Part shown: positions 46,716 through 58,389 of the stretch, piece after piece
Position numbering within the stretch: the stretch's first letter is position 1
Layout: every line of letters begins with the position of its first letter
DNA from: Dryomyza anilis
Taxonomy: Eukaryota > Arthropoda > Insecta > Diptera > Dryomyzidae
Assembly: GCA_951804985.1 (NCBI GenBank)
Contig: OX638130.1
Span: forward strand, 5,256,791-5,320,790
Reading direction: 5' to 3'
DNA length: 64,000 nucleotides
The notes under the pieces: model-generated
Databases searched by the model: none
The model's input: the letters and a program-made list of their open reading frames with translations, nothing else
Told to the model about the DNA's origin: nothing
Program-made: the position numbers and the translations under genes

Positions 46716-47759
46716 ATGCCCGCCACCGATATAGCTGTACAGAAAGTAATCGTTCATCCGTTGGTGCTGCTCTCGGTCGTCGACCACTACAACCGCATGT
46801 GTCGTATTGGCAACGAGCGACGTGTCGTCGGCCTACTGCTCGGCTGCTGGCGCTCCAAGGGGCAACTCGACGTCTCCAACAGCTTTGCGGTGCCCTTCGA
46901 CGAGGATGACAAAGAGAAGTCTGTGTGGTTTCTGGATCACGATTATCTCGAGAGCATGTACGATATGTTTCGCAAGGTTAATGCGCGTGAACGCATTGTC
47001 GGCTGGTATCATACAGGACCCAAACTGCATGGCAATGACATTATCATCAATGAGCTGGTGCGACGCTATACACCCAATGCAGTGCTTGTGGTCATCGATG
47101 CAAAACCCAAAGATTTAGGGCTACCAACAGAGGCGTACTTTGCAGTGGAAGAAGTGCATGATGATGGTTCGCCCTCTAGCAAAACTTTTGAACATGTGCT
47201 CAGTGAAATTGGTGCCGAGGAGGCGGAAGAAGTGGGTGTTGAACATCTGCTGCGCGATATTAAAGACACCACCGTGGGCAGCCTCTCGCAGCAGATTACA
47301 AATCAGTTGATGGGCTTGAAGGGGCTCGGCGCGCAACTGCACGAAATTGCCGATTATTTGCAACGTGTGGGCAGCGGTCAGATGCCCATCAATCATCAGA
47401 TTGTCTATCAGTTGCAGGATATTTTTAATCTGCTGCCTGACATCAGCAATGAGCAGTTCATGGACACAATGTTTATGCGCACCAACGATCAGATGTTGGT
47501 CGTCTATATGGCATCGATTGTGCGCTCCATAATTGCGCTGCATAATTTGATTAACAATAAGTTGACCAATCGCGATTCGGAGTGTCGACGCATCGAAGAG
47601 GCTGCCAACAAGCAACAAAAGGATCGCAAAGAGCGCGACAGCAAGATTAAGAAAGATAAGGCGCAGGACAAGAACGTGGACAAAAGGCCACGAGATAAAT
47701 CTCCGGAACAAGGCGATAAAAGGAAGTCGCAGTCCCCCAGGCGTACTAGCAAAAAATAG
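46716..47759 (+). CDS. Rpn8: 26S proteasome regulatory subunit Rpn8 (PSMD7 / Mov34)
   Basis: Intact single-exon frame of 347 residues. It encodes a structural subunit of the 19S lid of the 26S proteasome (cytosol and nucleus), which in this family pairs with the deubiquitinase Rpn11. What I see: an MPN domain over about residues 8-145 opening with [20 protein letters not shown], and the family segment [18 protein letters not shown] near residues 96-113. At the JAMM position H-x-H the second histidine is replaced (His99-Thr-Gly101), as expected for the non-catalytic MPN- class. A helical region follows ([35 protein letters not shown]), then a Lys/Arg/Glu/Asp-rich tail from about residue 300. 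Length agrees with fly and human orthologues (roughly 320-340 aa) with a slightly longer basic tail. GC content is far above the flanks. The start follows an A-rich leader (ctaaaaATG) and is the only Met giving the full MPN domain. A retrocopy cannot be excluded from a single locus, but nothing is broken. Confidence 0.97.
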   Translation: MPATDIAVQKVIVHPLVLLSVVDHYNRMCRIGNERRVVGLLLGCWRSKGQLDVSNSFAVPFDEDDKEKSVWFLDHDYLESMYDMFRKVNARERIVGWYHTGPKLHGNDIIINELVRRYTPNAVLVVIDAKPKDLGLPTEAYFAVEEVHDDGSPSSKTFEHVLSEIGAEEAEEVGVEHLLRDIKDTTVGSLSQQITNQLMGLKGLGAQLHEIADYLQRVGSGQMPINHQIVYQLQDIFNLLPDISNEQFMDTMFMRTNDQMLVVYMASIVRSIIALHNLINNKLTNRDSECRRIEEAANKQQKDRKERDSKIKKDKAQDKNVDKRPRDKSPEQGDKRKSQSPRRTSKK

Positions 47760-48053
47760 ATTTAATTTTTTTTTACTTACTTTTCGTAATTAATTTCACT
47801 GTTTTCTTAAAGGAATTTTGCTATTTGAATTATATGTTTTAGTTTTTGTAATTAATTTGACTCTTTTCTTAAAGAAATTTTGCAATTTGAATTTTATGTT
47901 GAACCACTTAAGACGATTTTAAACCATGTAAACTTTGCAGCACAGATTGTTTCGTATTTGCGGAAGCACAGGGTGACCTGAATTTTTTTGCAAATGTTTA
48001 TTTAAATCTTATTTAAAAAATACTATATTATTTTAAAACAAATTCATCATTAA

Positions 48054-48059
48054 AATAAA
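48054..48059 (+). terminator. Candidate poly(A) signal of Rpn8
   Basis: AATAAA about 295 bp after the Rpn8 stop codon is the first canonical hexamer I see downstream. More AATAAA copies follow within the AATA microsatellite at 48.16 kb, so the site used is uncertain. Confidence 0.3.
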
Positions 48060-48163
48060 TAAAATTTCATATAAATTAAAAATAAAAATAATCTCAAAAA
48101 TTATTTTTAGATTTCGTCCATTTTTATTATTTAATCACGTTTCTGCAATATATTAATTAATAA

Positions 48164-48190
48164 ATGAATAAATAAATAAATAAATAAAAT
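48164..48190. repeat. (AATA)n microsatellite
   Basis: 'aataaataaataaataaata' in the Rpn8 3' flank. Confidence 0.9.
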
Positions 48191-48894
48191 ACATAAAAAA
48201 CTAACTTAATAAGTAAATACATCAATAAATGAATAAATTAGTTAATAAAAAATAAAATCAATAGTTAATCAAATAAAAAATTAAAATATTTTCATTAAAC
48301 AGTAATTTTGCTTTTTCATATTTTTATTATGAATAAATAACTAAATATTTTAATAATTAAAATTCCCCAACTACACCATTTCCAGTTCAATTTGGTGAAT
48401 TTAAAAAAGTGATTTATAAAAGATATAAGGATTTTTTTCAATTCAAATAATTAAATTAAAATTGATATTATTCATTTCAAATTATGAAATTTCAAAATAA
48501 AATTGAAATTTTTTACATTTGAAATTTTAAAATGAGAAAATTCCAACTTATTTAAAATTTCCAATTGATATTTAAAAATTTACCAAAGAAAAAAATTTCA
48601 TTCTCAATTTAGAATTTTTCCAATTTAAAATATATAAATTTAATATTAAATTTTCTCAATTTAAGTTGGAAATGGTGTAAAAAATTTTTGTCTGATGCCT
48701 TAAAGTTAACTTTAAAATGTTATTGATTCCAAAAGTTATCCGAAATATAATAAAAAAATAATAATGCAAATGATTATATTTGGTATACAAAAAAATAAAG
48801 TTATAATATTGACTAAAAAAGACCTTTATAACATCGTCTAAAAATAGACATTTATGAGTAAGCTGATCACTAGGAATTTGTTCCATTTCAATGG

Positions 48895-49060
48895 AATGAT
48901 TTAAATTTGAATTCAAAATGGAAAAATATCAAAATCATTAGAAATGTTCTTAATTTAAAATTAAAATATTCTCAATTTTAAATCAATGATTTAAATTCTA
49001 ATTTAAAATGGAAAAATATCAAAATCATTAGAAATGTTCTCATTTTGAAATGGAAATTTT
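48895..49060. repeat. ~86-bp tandem duplication
   Basis: 'aatggaaaaatatcaaaatc' plus 'attagaaatgttct' is present at 48917 and again at 49003 with few differences. The surrounding 48.2-49.1 kb is AT-rich without genes. Confidence 0.85.
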
Positions 49061-49604
49061 CAATTTCATTAAGAATTTTCTTAATATAAGCTGGACATGA
49101 TATAGGCACATTTTTGTCTTTTCATTGTTATCTTTTAAACGTTCTTGATATCCGATGTTATTTATTTATTATTTATTATTGATAAACAAATGAATGCTTT
49201 ATAATATTGGCTTTTATGGCTGATTTATTAAGCTAAATATTACAAAAATGTCCGTTTCTTTTTTGTATTATTAATAAAGACTGAAAATAAATAACTTCCC
49301 AATAAACATAGTTTCGATTGTATAAAATTTCGATAACGTTTCGAATTCGTAACGTTATCGTTAAATTTGAATAGAAAATGTATTGAATAATTTGTTCAAT
49401 AAAAAAAATTTAATAAATTTTAAAATTGGAAAAAATTTCCCAACTGTTAGAAACTTTTAAAATTTAGTAAGTATGCAATATTTTGTTGCTAGATCGATAA
49501 ACTAATTTTTAATTCCAAACTAGGTAAACAATTTTAATGTTGTGGATGCTATAGAATGCTTGGTGCACAGCTCTATGAAAGATAATTTCAAGGCAAATTA
49601 ATTT

Positions 49605-49865
49605 AAATAGTATCGAAATTGAATAAGCTTTTCGAATTCGTTTCGATTTCGAAATTGAATAATTTTTCGAATTCGTCTAGATATCGAAATTGAATCAATT
49701 TTCGAATTCGTTTCGATATCGAGAATTCTTACAATATCGATATCATTAACGATAGAGCCATTTTTTTCGAGAACGCTATCATTCTCGAATCGTTAACGAT
49801 AGTCGAAAACGATAACAATGTTCGTTCAAACGATATCGTTTCGAATTCGTTTCGATATCGTTTGG
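49605..49865. repeat. Cluster of 'cgaattcgtttcgatatcg' repeats
   Basis: Four to six copies of a ~35-bp unit made of self-complementary pieces (tcgaattcg, cgatatcg). A related piece lies at 49318-49360. Possibly remains of an inverted-repeat element. Confidence 0.6.
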
Positions 49866-50249
49866 TATGCTGGGTTTATATTAAAGATAAGAGTAAAACG
49901 CACATTTATGGTATTAATAATTTATTTTATATTTTTTTTTGTTTCTTCACATAGTTGTTTTCATTGTACAATAACTAGTTTTACTTTATAATATATGTAT
50001 TAATATTATATAAGCTATGTTTACAGATATTTATGCAAGTTGTAGTCATATGATTTATGTATAAAGAAGCATATTTATGCAGTAATAGTCGTTGCTAATA
50101 TTTTAAGAAAAAAAAAACATACAAAAAGCAACAAATTGAAATTGATAAAGTAATAAAATTAAAAGCAAGTTAAAACAACAACAATTAATTGCTTAAAATT
50201 TATATAAAAAATAATAATATATATTAAGTGCGCCTCAAATTAAAATAAC

Positions 50250-50605
50250 ACATTTATTCAATTAATAAATTTATTAAATTAACAAATTTTGTTAACGAAT
50301 TTATTAAATTACCAAATTTATTAATTAAACAAATTTATTAATTAAACAAATTTATTAAATTGTTTTTTTTTAATTAACAAATTTTTAAATCAGCAAATTT
50401 ATTAAATTAACAAATTTACTAAATAAACTAATTTATTAATTATATTAATAAATTTATTAATTAAATCAACGAATTTATTAATTACATTAACAAATTTATT
50501 AATTAAATTAACAAATTTATTAATTAAATGAACAAATTTATTAATTAAATTAACAAATTTATTAATTATATTAACAAAATTGTTAATAAAATTAACAAAT
50601 TTTTA
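50250..50605. repeat. 21-bp AT-rich tandem repeat
   Basis: About 15 diverged copies of 'aacaaatttattaattaaat' plus one base, between Rpn8 and Graf. Confidence 0.85.
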
Positions 50606-52346
50606 TTAAAATGCGCATAATTTAACAATTTAGCATATGTGAATTTCCAAAAAGTGCAAAATAAAAATTGCATTTCCTTTACAAAGTATGATAGAAGAAA
50701 ATAATTTTATAATTAAATATATTAAAAAAAAAAATAATATTTATATGAAAAATGTTACGAAAAAAATGCGTAATTTTACAAAACAATTAAATTTACAAAA
50801 TATTTACAAAATGCTTTGTTATAAAACTACGTTTATAAATTAATAATACATAAAATTTTAGTTTTTTCATTTTTTTTATAGAAGTAATTGGCATTTATTG
50901 CAATATATATTGTGTGTATTGTATATATGGAATGGCATGGAAATTTTATAGGAAATTGCTAGGAATTTATAGGAAACATTTTAGTGTAGATTTTTTTTTC
51001 AATACTTTTCAATACATTTAATGCTAAAACATTTAAAATTATGTGTATTTAATTAAATTTTTTATTTTATATTTTTTTGTTTTTATGTTTTATAAGTGGG
51101 CTTTGCCTGTGTGCGTTGCTTGGTGGTGGCGCTATTTTGCTTATTTATTATAAGGTATATATATGAACTAGTTGATTTGCTATATAGAGTTGTATTAAAA
51201 TAGAAGCAAGTGCTTTAAATGTACAGCATTTCGTTTTTATGACTGACTGTAGAAATTTATATTGGAATGTTTCAAATGAAAATGGTAGGCTGTACGTTTT
51301 TGTAAAGTTGGTATCAAAATTAATTAATTTAATTAATTACAGCTAAAATAATGCAGCAGTAAATATTTATAGTTTTTTTTTTTTATTTATTAAAAATAAA
51401 CAAAATTTTTATATAAAATTTGAAAAAAAAAATATTTTTTTCAAAAAATAAAATTTATACAAAATTTCAAAATTTTGTTTGGTGTATTGGTTGCAGTTTT
51501 CAGTTTTACTTTTTTTTTAATATACAAAAATATTTTTTTGTTATTAATATTAAAAAATATTTTATTTTTTAGGTTATGTTTTAAAGTTTAACAAAAATAT
51601 TTATTTATATTATTTTAAATGCAACTTAAATAATAAAATGCAAATATTTACAAGGTTCAGCAAATATTATAAAAAAATGCAAAATAATATTAACAATTTA
51701 AGTGGCATAATATATTGCATATCCATAGACATAGAAATATGTTAAATGTAGTTGATTTTATTATATTTAAAACTGTGCGTTGCAAAAATAAGTTTTAGTT
51801 TTGTTTTTATAAATTTAAGTTTTCAGTTTTTTTGTAGATTTTCATTTCATAAAATTTGAAAAATAAACTAACTAGAATTTTAAAGTAAACTGGATTCATT
51901 TTTGGATTTTATTCATTTTTTGTTTTTCAATTTAATATATTAAATTTCATCTAATTAATTAGTTAAATACATTTATACAATAAACATTTATATTTTTTAA
52001 TGTGTGTGTTTGTTTTTTTTTTAGTTTAATTCATCAAAATTGTTGTTTTTAGTTTTCCTTTCATTCATTTTGCGTTTAACAACTTTTGCTAATTTCAGTG
52101 CTTTTATTTTTCGACAAACTACTTTTGATTTCTACTTAGTAGTTTTACTTAGTCGCTTTAATTAGTTGAATTAATTAGTAGCATTTATATATAAAGTACC
52201 TTTATACATTTAAGTTTAGTTCATTTCATGTTTTTGCAAATCAGCTACTACTCAATTTAACCTCAAATAAAACTATATAAATTAGTTTATATTATATACG
52301 TTTTGTTTCATACACATTCATTACTCTGCTCTTCTATTATTTTAGC

Positions 52347-52352
52347 TTTATT
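52347..52352 (-). terminator. Candidate poly(A) signal of Graf
   Basis: TTTATT on the plus strand (AATAAA on the minus strand) lies about 50 bp downstream of the Graf stop. Further hexamers occur in the AT-rich DNA below it, so a longer 3' UTR is possible. Confidence 0.3.
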
Positions 52353-52399
52353 TTTTAGGTTTAAATAATGTTCTTGTTTTTATTATTCTTACTATACAT

Positions 52400-52500
52400 C
52401 TAATGGTATGGTTTCAAGTGTTCGACGTAGTTCTCGGGTATCAGCCCTGTTTTGCCGTTAAGTGTGCCCTGCAGCCAGCCGGGTTCATGTGAGAAACGCA
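52400..52500 (-). CDS. Graf: Graf terminal exon: C-terminal half of SH3, stop codon
   Basis: 101 nt including TAG at 52402-52400. The acceptor is aatcgatatag. It encodes RFSHEPGWLQGTLNGKTGLI then PENYVEHLKPYH, with the SH3 signature Trp (GWLQG) and PENYV. The SH3 closes four residues before the C-terminus, as in GRAF1. Confidence 0.94.
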
Positions 52501-55500
52501 CTATATCGATTGAGGGAGAAGGAAAATGTAAAAATATAAATATAATATTGAAGTTAGTCATAAAGGAAATTCTAAATTTATTAATACAATAAAAAATTTA
52601 AGCATTAATTAATAGAATTTGGAGTATTTTAAAGCTTCGACTCACCATTTGTTATGATTTGATTCGGCTCGAACGACAATTCTCCGTCGCTTTCACCGAG
52701 GCACGCATACAGGGTGCGCACGCGTCTAAAAAAAAATAAATATATTTTTTAAAAATTTAAATTTTAAAACTTTAATATATATTATTATTTTTTCATGTTG
52801 ACATTTGATTAAATAAATAATTAAATTGACTTTTTTATTTTATAATTTTTTAAGTTATTAGTATAAAAATCAATTTATAGTATAACTATTAATTTAATAG
52901 TGTACATACTATGATTTATGGATTTTATTGTTATAGAATATATAGGAATTTACACAGAAAAGTCTACGTTTTATCAACCTCTTTAATTTTAAACATTTTA
53001 GGACCAAGCAGTTCGATTGTTTTCTCCTCTTTTACTAAATATAAAGCGTAGATAGCCAATATGTTGATTTGTTAAATTAATAGTATACAAATAAATGAAT
53101 ACTATGACTTAAAGGTTTTTTTTTACTTTTATGATATATGGACATTTCATGGAGTTCCGAACGGGACACTCCTACGTTTAAAATGTTAATATCTCGAAGA
53201 ACATTAAAATATTTACTTGATTTTTGTTTGATTAACTATTGTGAACTATATATCTATAAAAATTTTGAAATTTCTTAATCTACATCAACAAAAATATAAA
53301 TTAAATAGCACTCGATGCGAAGTAACTGAATTATTTTAATAAATAGCTGAGATAATTTACTTTATTTGTATATTTACACTTTGTTCTTAAAGCTTATAAT
53401 TTCTTCATAATAAATCACACACAAAAATTACGGATGGGACAAAAAGTTCCGTATGGAAATTTTAACCTCGAAAACATTTTTTTGTTTATATTTGTTATAC
53501 TGTTTAATACTGCAACTTACAGACAAGACCGATTTCAATGAGCTGTAAACATTTTTATAGAATTAGTTGGAACCGATTTCAGTAAGCTGTAAAAATTGTT
53601 TGGATTTACTAGGAAATTCAATTTTTGAAAATACCGAGTAAATTAAACTTTACAAACAACGGAATACATTTTTTATCAATTTTTAATGAATGAATTAATT
53701 AAATTAATCTTTTTGGTTCCGGACGGGATAATAAATATTTGTCCATTATTCTTATTTCTATCACAATTTTTAGGAAAATGCTTACTACATTATGATGCAT
53801 TTAAATAATAAAAAAAGAAAATAAATATGAAAAACTGTGTTATATAAAATAAATTGTAAAACTATATTTAATTTTATACTTTAATGCGAAAAATCTCTTA
53901 ACGCCCCAAACAAAAAGTCAATATTAAAATTTAACTATGATCTATTACCTGTAAAATGAATGTCTTCTTTCTGCTCTAGACTTTAAATTGTAGAAGTTAT
54001 AGTTAAGATATATTTGTATCAACTTTTCTAAAGTAAATTTCGTAAACACCCTGTACAGCATCGGGTGTGCCAGACACACCCCAACTCTGAACTATTTTAG
54101 CCATGAAATTAACCAAGCAATCAGTCCCTAAAATATTTTCACCCTGAAGCGGAACACTGTATATATTTAAAATTATATATTTGGTACTTACGCCGTGCCA
54201 GCCGACAGATCGCGCTTAATCTGATTGACATCCTTATTGCGATGCACCTTCTTTGGCGCGTAGTCAACGCCGCCGCCTCCGTCATCCGCTCCACTGCGTC
54301 CTCCGCCACCACCACCAATCATGGACGGCGCCGCCGTTGCCGTCACCACATCGTCGCACGTCGAACCCAGCAGCGTTGACAGCGAGGTGGCCTGTGACGT
54401 ATTGTGCGACGATGTTGCCGCCGACACATAATCCAGTGATGGACGTCCTTGCAAAAGCCGACCACCGCCATTAGTCGATGACAACGAATCACAGACGCTC
54501 TCATTAGAACTTGACGTAGAGGCCGCTGCTGCTGGCGAATAATGTTTCGCCTGTGCATAGGCCAGATTACGCTGCTGTGCGGCGTTCGTCATTGCCGCCG
54601 TACCATAAATCGCCTCTGTGCGCATAGCCAATGTAGGCGGCGACACATTGTTCATGTTCAGCCGGCCACTGCCCGCCGATGAGCCATAAATATGATTTGT
54701 ATTGGCAGACGCCGGCGTCGCTGTTGCCATCATGTAGTCATGACGCGCCGTCGCAGGTGTCGCATGATGTGCTGTCAGACCGGAGCCATTGGTGCCAACG
54801 GCAGCGGCCAACATGCCCTGTGCCACAATGCCGTACGTTGGCTCGTTGTTGCCAATGCGACGCGCATTGTTGCTGCTGCCGCTGCTATTGTTGACGTCAC
54901 TTTGTGACATGGCCGCATGTAGATTTTTGACACTGCCTATGTTGGGCGCAACGGCGAGCACTTTGGGCGCCGTTATGCCGCTGCCACCATTTGTGGTTGG
55001 CGGCGCATGGCCGCCGTTGGTGCCATTTGTGCCGCCGCCACCACCTCCGCCATGCGCATAAATCATGCCGTTGGGTATATTTTGCAAACTCGAGGACATC
55101 GGTGGATCGGTGTAGTTGGATTTGGTGACCACGCGATAGACCTGCTGCTGTGGCGAGTACATGGTGGGGCGATTGCCGGCAACGCCGCTGCCCATTTGAT
55201 TAGAGCGCGGCACACGCATTGGCGGGCTGGCCGATTGCTGCAGCATTAGCTGCGTCGTGCTGCTGGGATTATTCTTGAAGATCAACTCATAGTTGTCGAT
55301 TAAGATATTGATAACAATATTGTTGAACTTGATGTCCAATATGGCGGCGACAGTCTCCTCAAGTGGGCGTAATAGCGTCGGACCGAAGACGACGCCCAGA
55401 TTGAAGACGGACATTTTGTTTTTCTCGTATTTGCGTGAAACTCTGTAGAGGAAGGAGAGGATTTAATTTTAATTTTGAAGTTATGTTATTTTTATTTTTT

Positions 55501-58389
55501 ACAAATATCTTGAAAACTCATTAGAATATTTTTATTACTTTTAATATTAAAATTAGCCTATTCAATTAAGAGTCTATGTGCATTTAAAGTTTTTTTTTGT
55601 AAAACTGCCTTTGAACAGTACGGTAATTTGTTTAATACAAAAAGTGACTGAATATTGTTCAAAATTACGAAGAGTTTTCTTAAAAACGTTACTCATTCGG
55701 AAAATACTAAATATACAGTTTGATTTTTGTTATAAATAAAATTTAATATATAGAGGTTATGAATTTTTTGAAATTTGAGGTTATTGTGGCACTTACTCTG
55801 TCAAATGCTTGATCACCATGTCAAGCATCTCGAAGTTGGCCTGCGGCAGCTTGTGCACCAACTTGTGCACCTCGTGAACGCGCTGCTTGAGGCTGTCTTG
55901 CTCTAAAGTTGAAGGAAGACAAAAGAAAGCAAAAGTTTAGAAACTACTTAAAGACCACAAAACTCTTCTCAAACTTACTGGCTGCTCTTATAAACTCGCT
56001 GTGATAGCGATAAGTCATAAGCGGCTCGTTCAGCTGCCGCAAATATGTTTTCAACGCACTTGCGATCGTATTGCTCTCCATGAGATCGCGATGCTGTTCA
56101 TCGTTGAATATCGCATCTGTCTTCTTACGATCCATGCCGAGCGAGAGCAGTTTGGTGATCTTGGTGCCAACACCACTCTTGCGATAAATGCCCTCCTCCT
56201 CGAGCCCACGACTCTCTAGCACTTCGATGCATTTGCGCACGAATGCGAAACCCGTCTCGTCGAGACTGTACTCCTCGTTGCCCTTGGCCTTGCCACCGGG
56301 TGCTAAGTAGGTCTATAAGAAAAACAAGTGCGGTTTGGGTTAAAGTGAAAAATATTAAAAATTAAATGTGTGAAAATATTTACCGGCTCCGTGCCGTCCA
56401 TGGCATTAATCCACGCTTTGCGATCCTCTTCGCTGAGCGCCTGAAATGTGTAAACGATGCCCGGCTTCTCTTTAAAGGTCAGATCGAAACAGAAACGTTT
56501 CTCAAACTCTGAGGCGCGTCGTTGGCACGTAATCAGTGTCAGTTTCTCGTCCTGCGATTCAGGTCGACCGGAGATCTGATTGAACTGCAGCATTGTAAAC
56601 TCCTTCTTCTGCTTCTTGTAGGTGCAGTAGTACTTGGTCCATGTTGCCTTGAAGGGCTCTAGAATGGAGAGTTTCAGAAGGGAGCCTATTTTAAGCGTTA
56701 GTTTGTGGTGTAAAAGAAACAGTAAAATTAAATTTGATTTTTTTTAAAGATTTTAATTAAAACATATAGTGTAAAAAATGTAAAAAAAATAAAATCTATA
56801 ACTTACTTTTTTCCATCAAAAACAAATATCCACGTTTGGTGAATTTCTCCTCGGGTTTCTGCAAAGAACAAATTTAAAAATTTAAATATTTAGAGTTTTT
56901 TTTTTTTGAATTTTTTTTATAATATCCAACGAATTTGTGATTAATTTTATAATAAAGATTGTGATTTAATTCATTTTTTAAGAGTTATTTAAATTTTATG
57001 TATGACTTAAATTTTAATTATTTTATATATTTTTATTTTTTTAGTTTTAAATTTTTATTTATTTATTTATTTTATTTATTATATTTTTTAATTTTCATTT
57101 TAAGTTATTTATTTTATATTTTATTGTATAAACTTTATTTCATTTAAATTTCTTTATATTTTTGTTATTAAAATTTTGTATTAAAAATTTTAAATAAAAA
57201 AAAAAAAAATTATTTTGATTTATTTTTGTTTTTAATTTTTTGGTTTTATTTATTTTTCATTATATTTTTATATATTTTTGAATTTAATTATTTATTTATA
57301 TTTTTAAAATGTTTTTAAAATTTAATATAAATTTTTATTTTTCTTTCTCTTTTATTTTACTTTTTTTTTATATATATATTATTTATTTTATTTTTATTAA
57401 AATTTATTTATCAATTTATTTATTTTTAAATAACAAAATTAATATTATTTTTTTTTTAATTTTTTTGTATTTAAGTAATTTTTTATTTATATTTTTCGTT
57501 TTTAATTTTTTCCTTATTTTTTATAATAATAAAATTTATCATACATTTTTTTTTCTTTTTTTTTAAATTTGTTTCTATTCTATTCTATTTTTTGTAATTT
57601 AGTGTATTTTTATTTGTTTTTATTTTAATTTTTATAGTTTTAAGTTTTTTAATTTTTTTCTTATTTTTATATTTTGTACTTTGTTATTTATTTATATATT
57701 TTTTTAATTACTTCTTTATTCTTTTTTATATTTATAATATTTAATATACATTACTTTTTCACTTTTATTTTTGCGTTTTTCTTTTATTTTCTAATTTTCA
57801 TTTCTATTTTTTTTTAATTTTTTTTTTTTACATTTAATTTATTTCTTTTGTTTTTATTTAAATTTTTATAGTTTTAAGTTTTTATTATTTTCTTATTTTT
57901 CTTTTTTTTAATTTTAGTTTGAATTTTTATTTTTTTTTATTATTATTTTTTTTTATTTATTTTTTTTTTATTTATTTTTTTTTATTTATTTTTTTTTATT
58001 TATTTTTTTTTTTAAATTAAATTTTTTATTCCAACACCTACCGTTCTCTTTTCCATATATTTAGTTTTCAATTCTGTAACCTTTTCGCTTGCTTCTTCAA
58101 AGTTTTCGCGCGTCTATTGTAAAAGAATAAATATTAAAAATGATTTTTGAAATTTGAAAATTTTAATTTTAACCTTTTGCACTTTGTGTCGCAGATCCTG
58201 CAAATAGTCGCGATTATCCTCCGCCTGCTCATGCGCCGTGTGATAAAAGACCAGCCAGCCGGAGATGAAGGCCAAAAGTATTTCGACAAATTCAAATTTT
58301 ATGCGTTCCTGCACCTCCTGGATGCGCAGTACGTAGCTGAGGGACTCTTGGATGTATTCGCGCTCGTGCATGCCCAGACTGGCATCAGC
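52400..58389 (-). CDS. Graf: Graf-like Rho GTPase-activating protein, 3' nine coding exons (partial)
   Basis: Minus-strand gene of the GRAF/oligophrenin family (BAR-PH-RhoGAP-SH3), cytosolic regulators that bind curved membrane and stimulate GTP hydrolysis on Rho-type GTPases during endocytosis. Nine exons with GT/AG borders: 58389-58174, 58113-58042, 56858-56807, 56658-56384, 56312-55979, 55902-55797, 55442-54192, 52725-52646 and 52500-52400. They total 2487 nt and join without a frame break into 828 residues plus stop. The order is the C-terminal half of BAR, PH, RhoGAP with the arginine finger in GIYRKSG and the hallmark NLGVVFGPTLLRP, a Gly/Ala/Asn/Thr-rich linker of about 370 residues, and a C-terminal SH3. 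The N-terminal BAR exons are not found between 58390 and 64000, so the upstream intron is at least 5.6 kb. Assignment to GRAF rather than oligophrenin rests on the SH3 domain. Confidence 0.95.
52646..52725 (-). CDS. Graf: Graf exon: N-terminal half of SH3 domain
   Basis: 80 nt, acceptor tttttttttag, donor AATG|gtgagt. It encodes RVRTLYACLGESDGELSFEP, an SH3 ALYxY-like strand and RT-loop acidic cluster, then NQIITN. It ends in a split Val codon. Confidence 0.93.
53000..54191. other. Graf intron
   Basis: AT-rich intron (the full intron is 52726-54191) between the linker exon and the first SH3 exon. Two diverged 'gaccgatttcaatgagctgt' / 'aaccgatttcagtaagctgt' copies lie at 53528 and 53572. No other feature. 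Confidence 0.8.
54192..55442 (-). CDS. Graf: Graf exon: end of RhoGAP and long low-complexity linker
   Basis: 1251 nt, acceptor cctctacag, donor GGC|gtaagt. It starts VSRKYEKNKMSVFNLGVVFG, then GPTLLRPLEETVAAILDIKF and NIVINILIDNYELIF, the end of RhoGAP. The remaining ~370 residues are rich in Gly, Ala, Asn, Ser and Thr (runs such as GGGGGGGTNGTNGG) with tyrosines in NEPTYG, EAIYG and VDYAP contexts. Low-complexity linkers of this kind between RhoGAP and SH3 are usual in the family and poorly conserved. GC content is the highest in the window. Confidence 0.95.
55797..55902 (-). CDS. Graf: Graf exon: middle of RhoGAP domain
   Basis: 106 nt, acceptor aactttag, donor GA|gtaagt. It encodes KQDSLKQRVHEVHKLVHKLP and FEMLDMVIKHLTE, matching the LVHKLP...HL segment of GRAF RhoGAPs. 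An alternative acceptor 2 nt downstream would break the frame, so 55902 is chosen. Confidence 0.93.
55979..56312 (-). CDS. Graf: Graf exon: N-terminal half of RhoGAP domain
   Basis: 334 nt, acceptor tttcttatag, donor gtaagt. It contains EEEGIYRKSGVGTKITKLL, with the arginine finger in GIYR, then ALKTYLRQLNEPLMTYR, the conserved RhoGAP block B. It ends with one nucleotide of a Lys codon. Confidence 0.96.
56384..56658 (-). CDS. Graf: Graf exon: main part of PH domain
   Basis: 275 nt, acceptor ccattctag, donor CCG|gtaaat. It includes ATWTKYYCTYKKQKKEF, KRFCFDL and the C-terminal helix LSEEDRKAWINAMDG with the invariant PH tryptophan. The phase completes the split Lys codon from the preceding exon. 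Confidence 0.95.
56807..56858 (-). CDS. Graf: Graf exon: start of PH domain
   Basis: 52 nt, acceptor ttctttgcag, donor gtaagt. It encodes KPEEKFTKRGYLFLMEK, the first beta strand of the PH domain (K-x-G-Y-L-F). It ends with one nucleotide that the next exon completes to Lys. Confidence 0.9.
56859..58041. other. Graf intron, T-rich low complexity
   Basis: About 1.2 kb made almost only of T and A (tttttatttatttttttt units near 57950-58015), separating the end of BAR from PH. The short plus-strand frame at 57309-57566 (Phe/Ile/Tyr) is compositional. Confidence 0.85.
58042..58113 (-). CDS. Graf: Graf exon: end of BAR domain / BAR-PH linker
   Basis: 72 nt (24 codons, TRENFEEASEKV onward), phase 0 both ends. 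The acceptor is ttttacaatag and the donor ACG|gtaggt. It gives the coiled, charged end of the last BAR helix, as in vertebrate GRAF. Confidence 0.9.
58174..58389 (-). CDS. Graf: Graf exon: C-terminal part of BAR domain
   Basis: 216 nt, phase 0 at both ends. The acceptor reads tttttcag and the donor AAG|gttaaa. The peptide includes YVLRIQEVQERIKFEFVEIL, matching the distinctive QEVQER...FEFVE segment of the GRAF BAR helices, followed by WLVFYHTAHE. This is the most 5' exon I can see. Confidence 0.93.
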
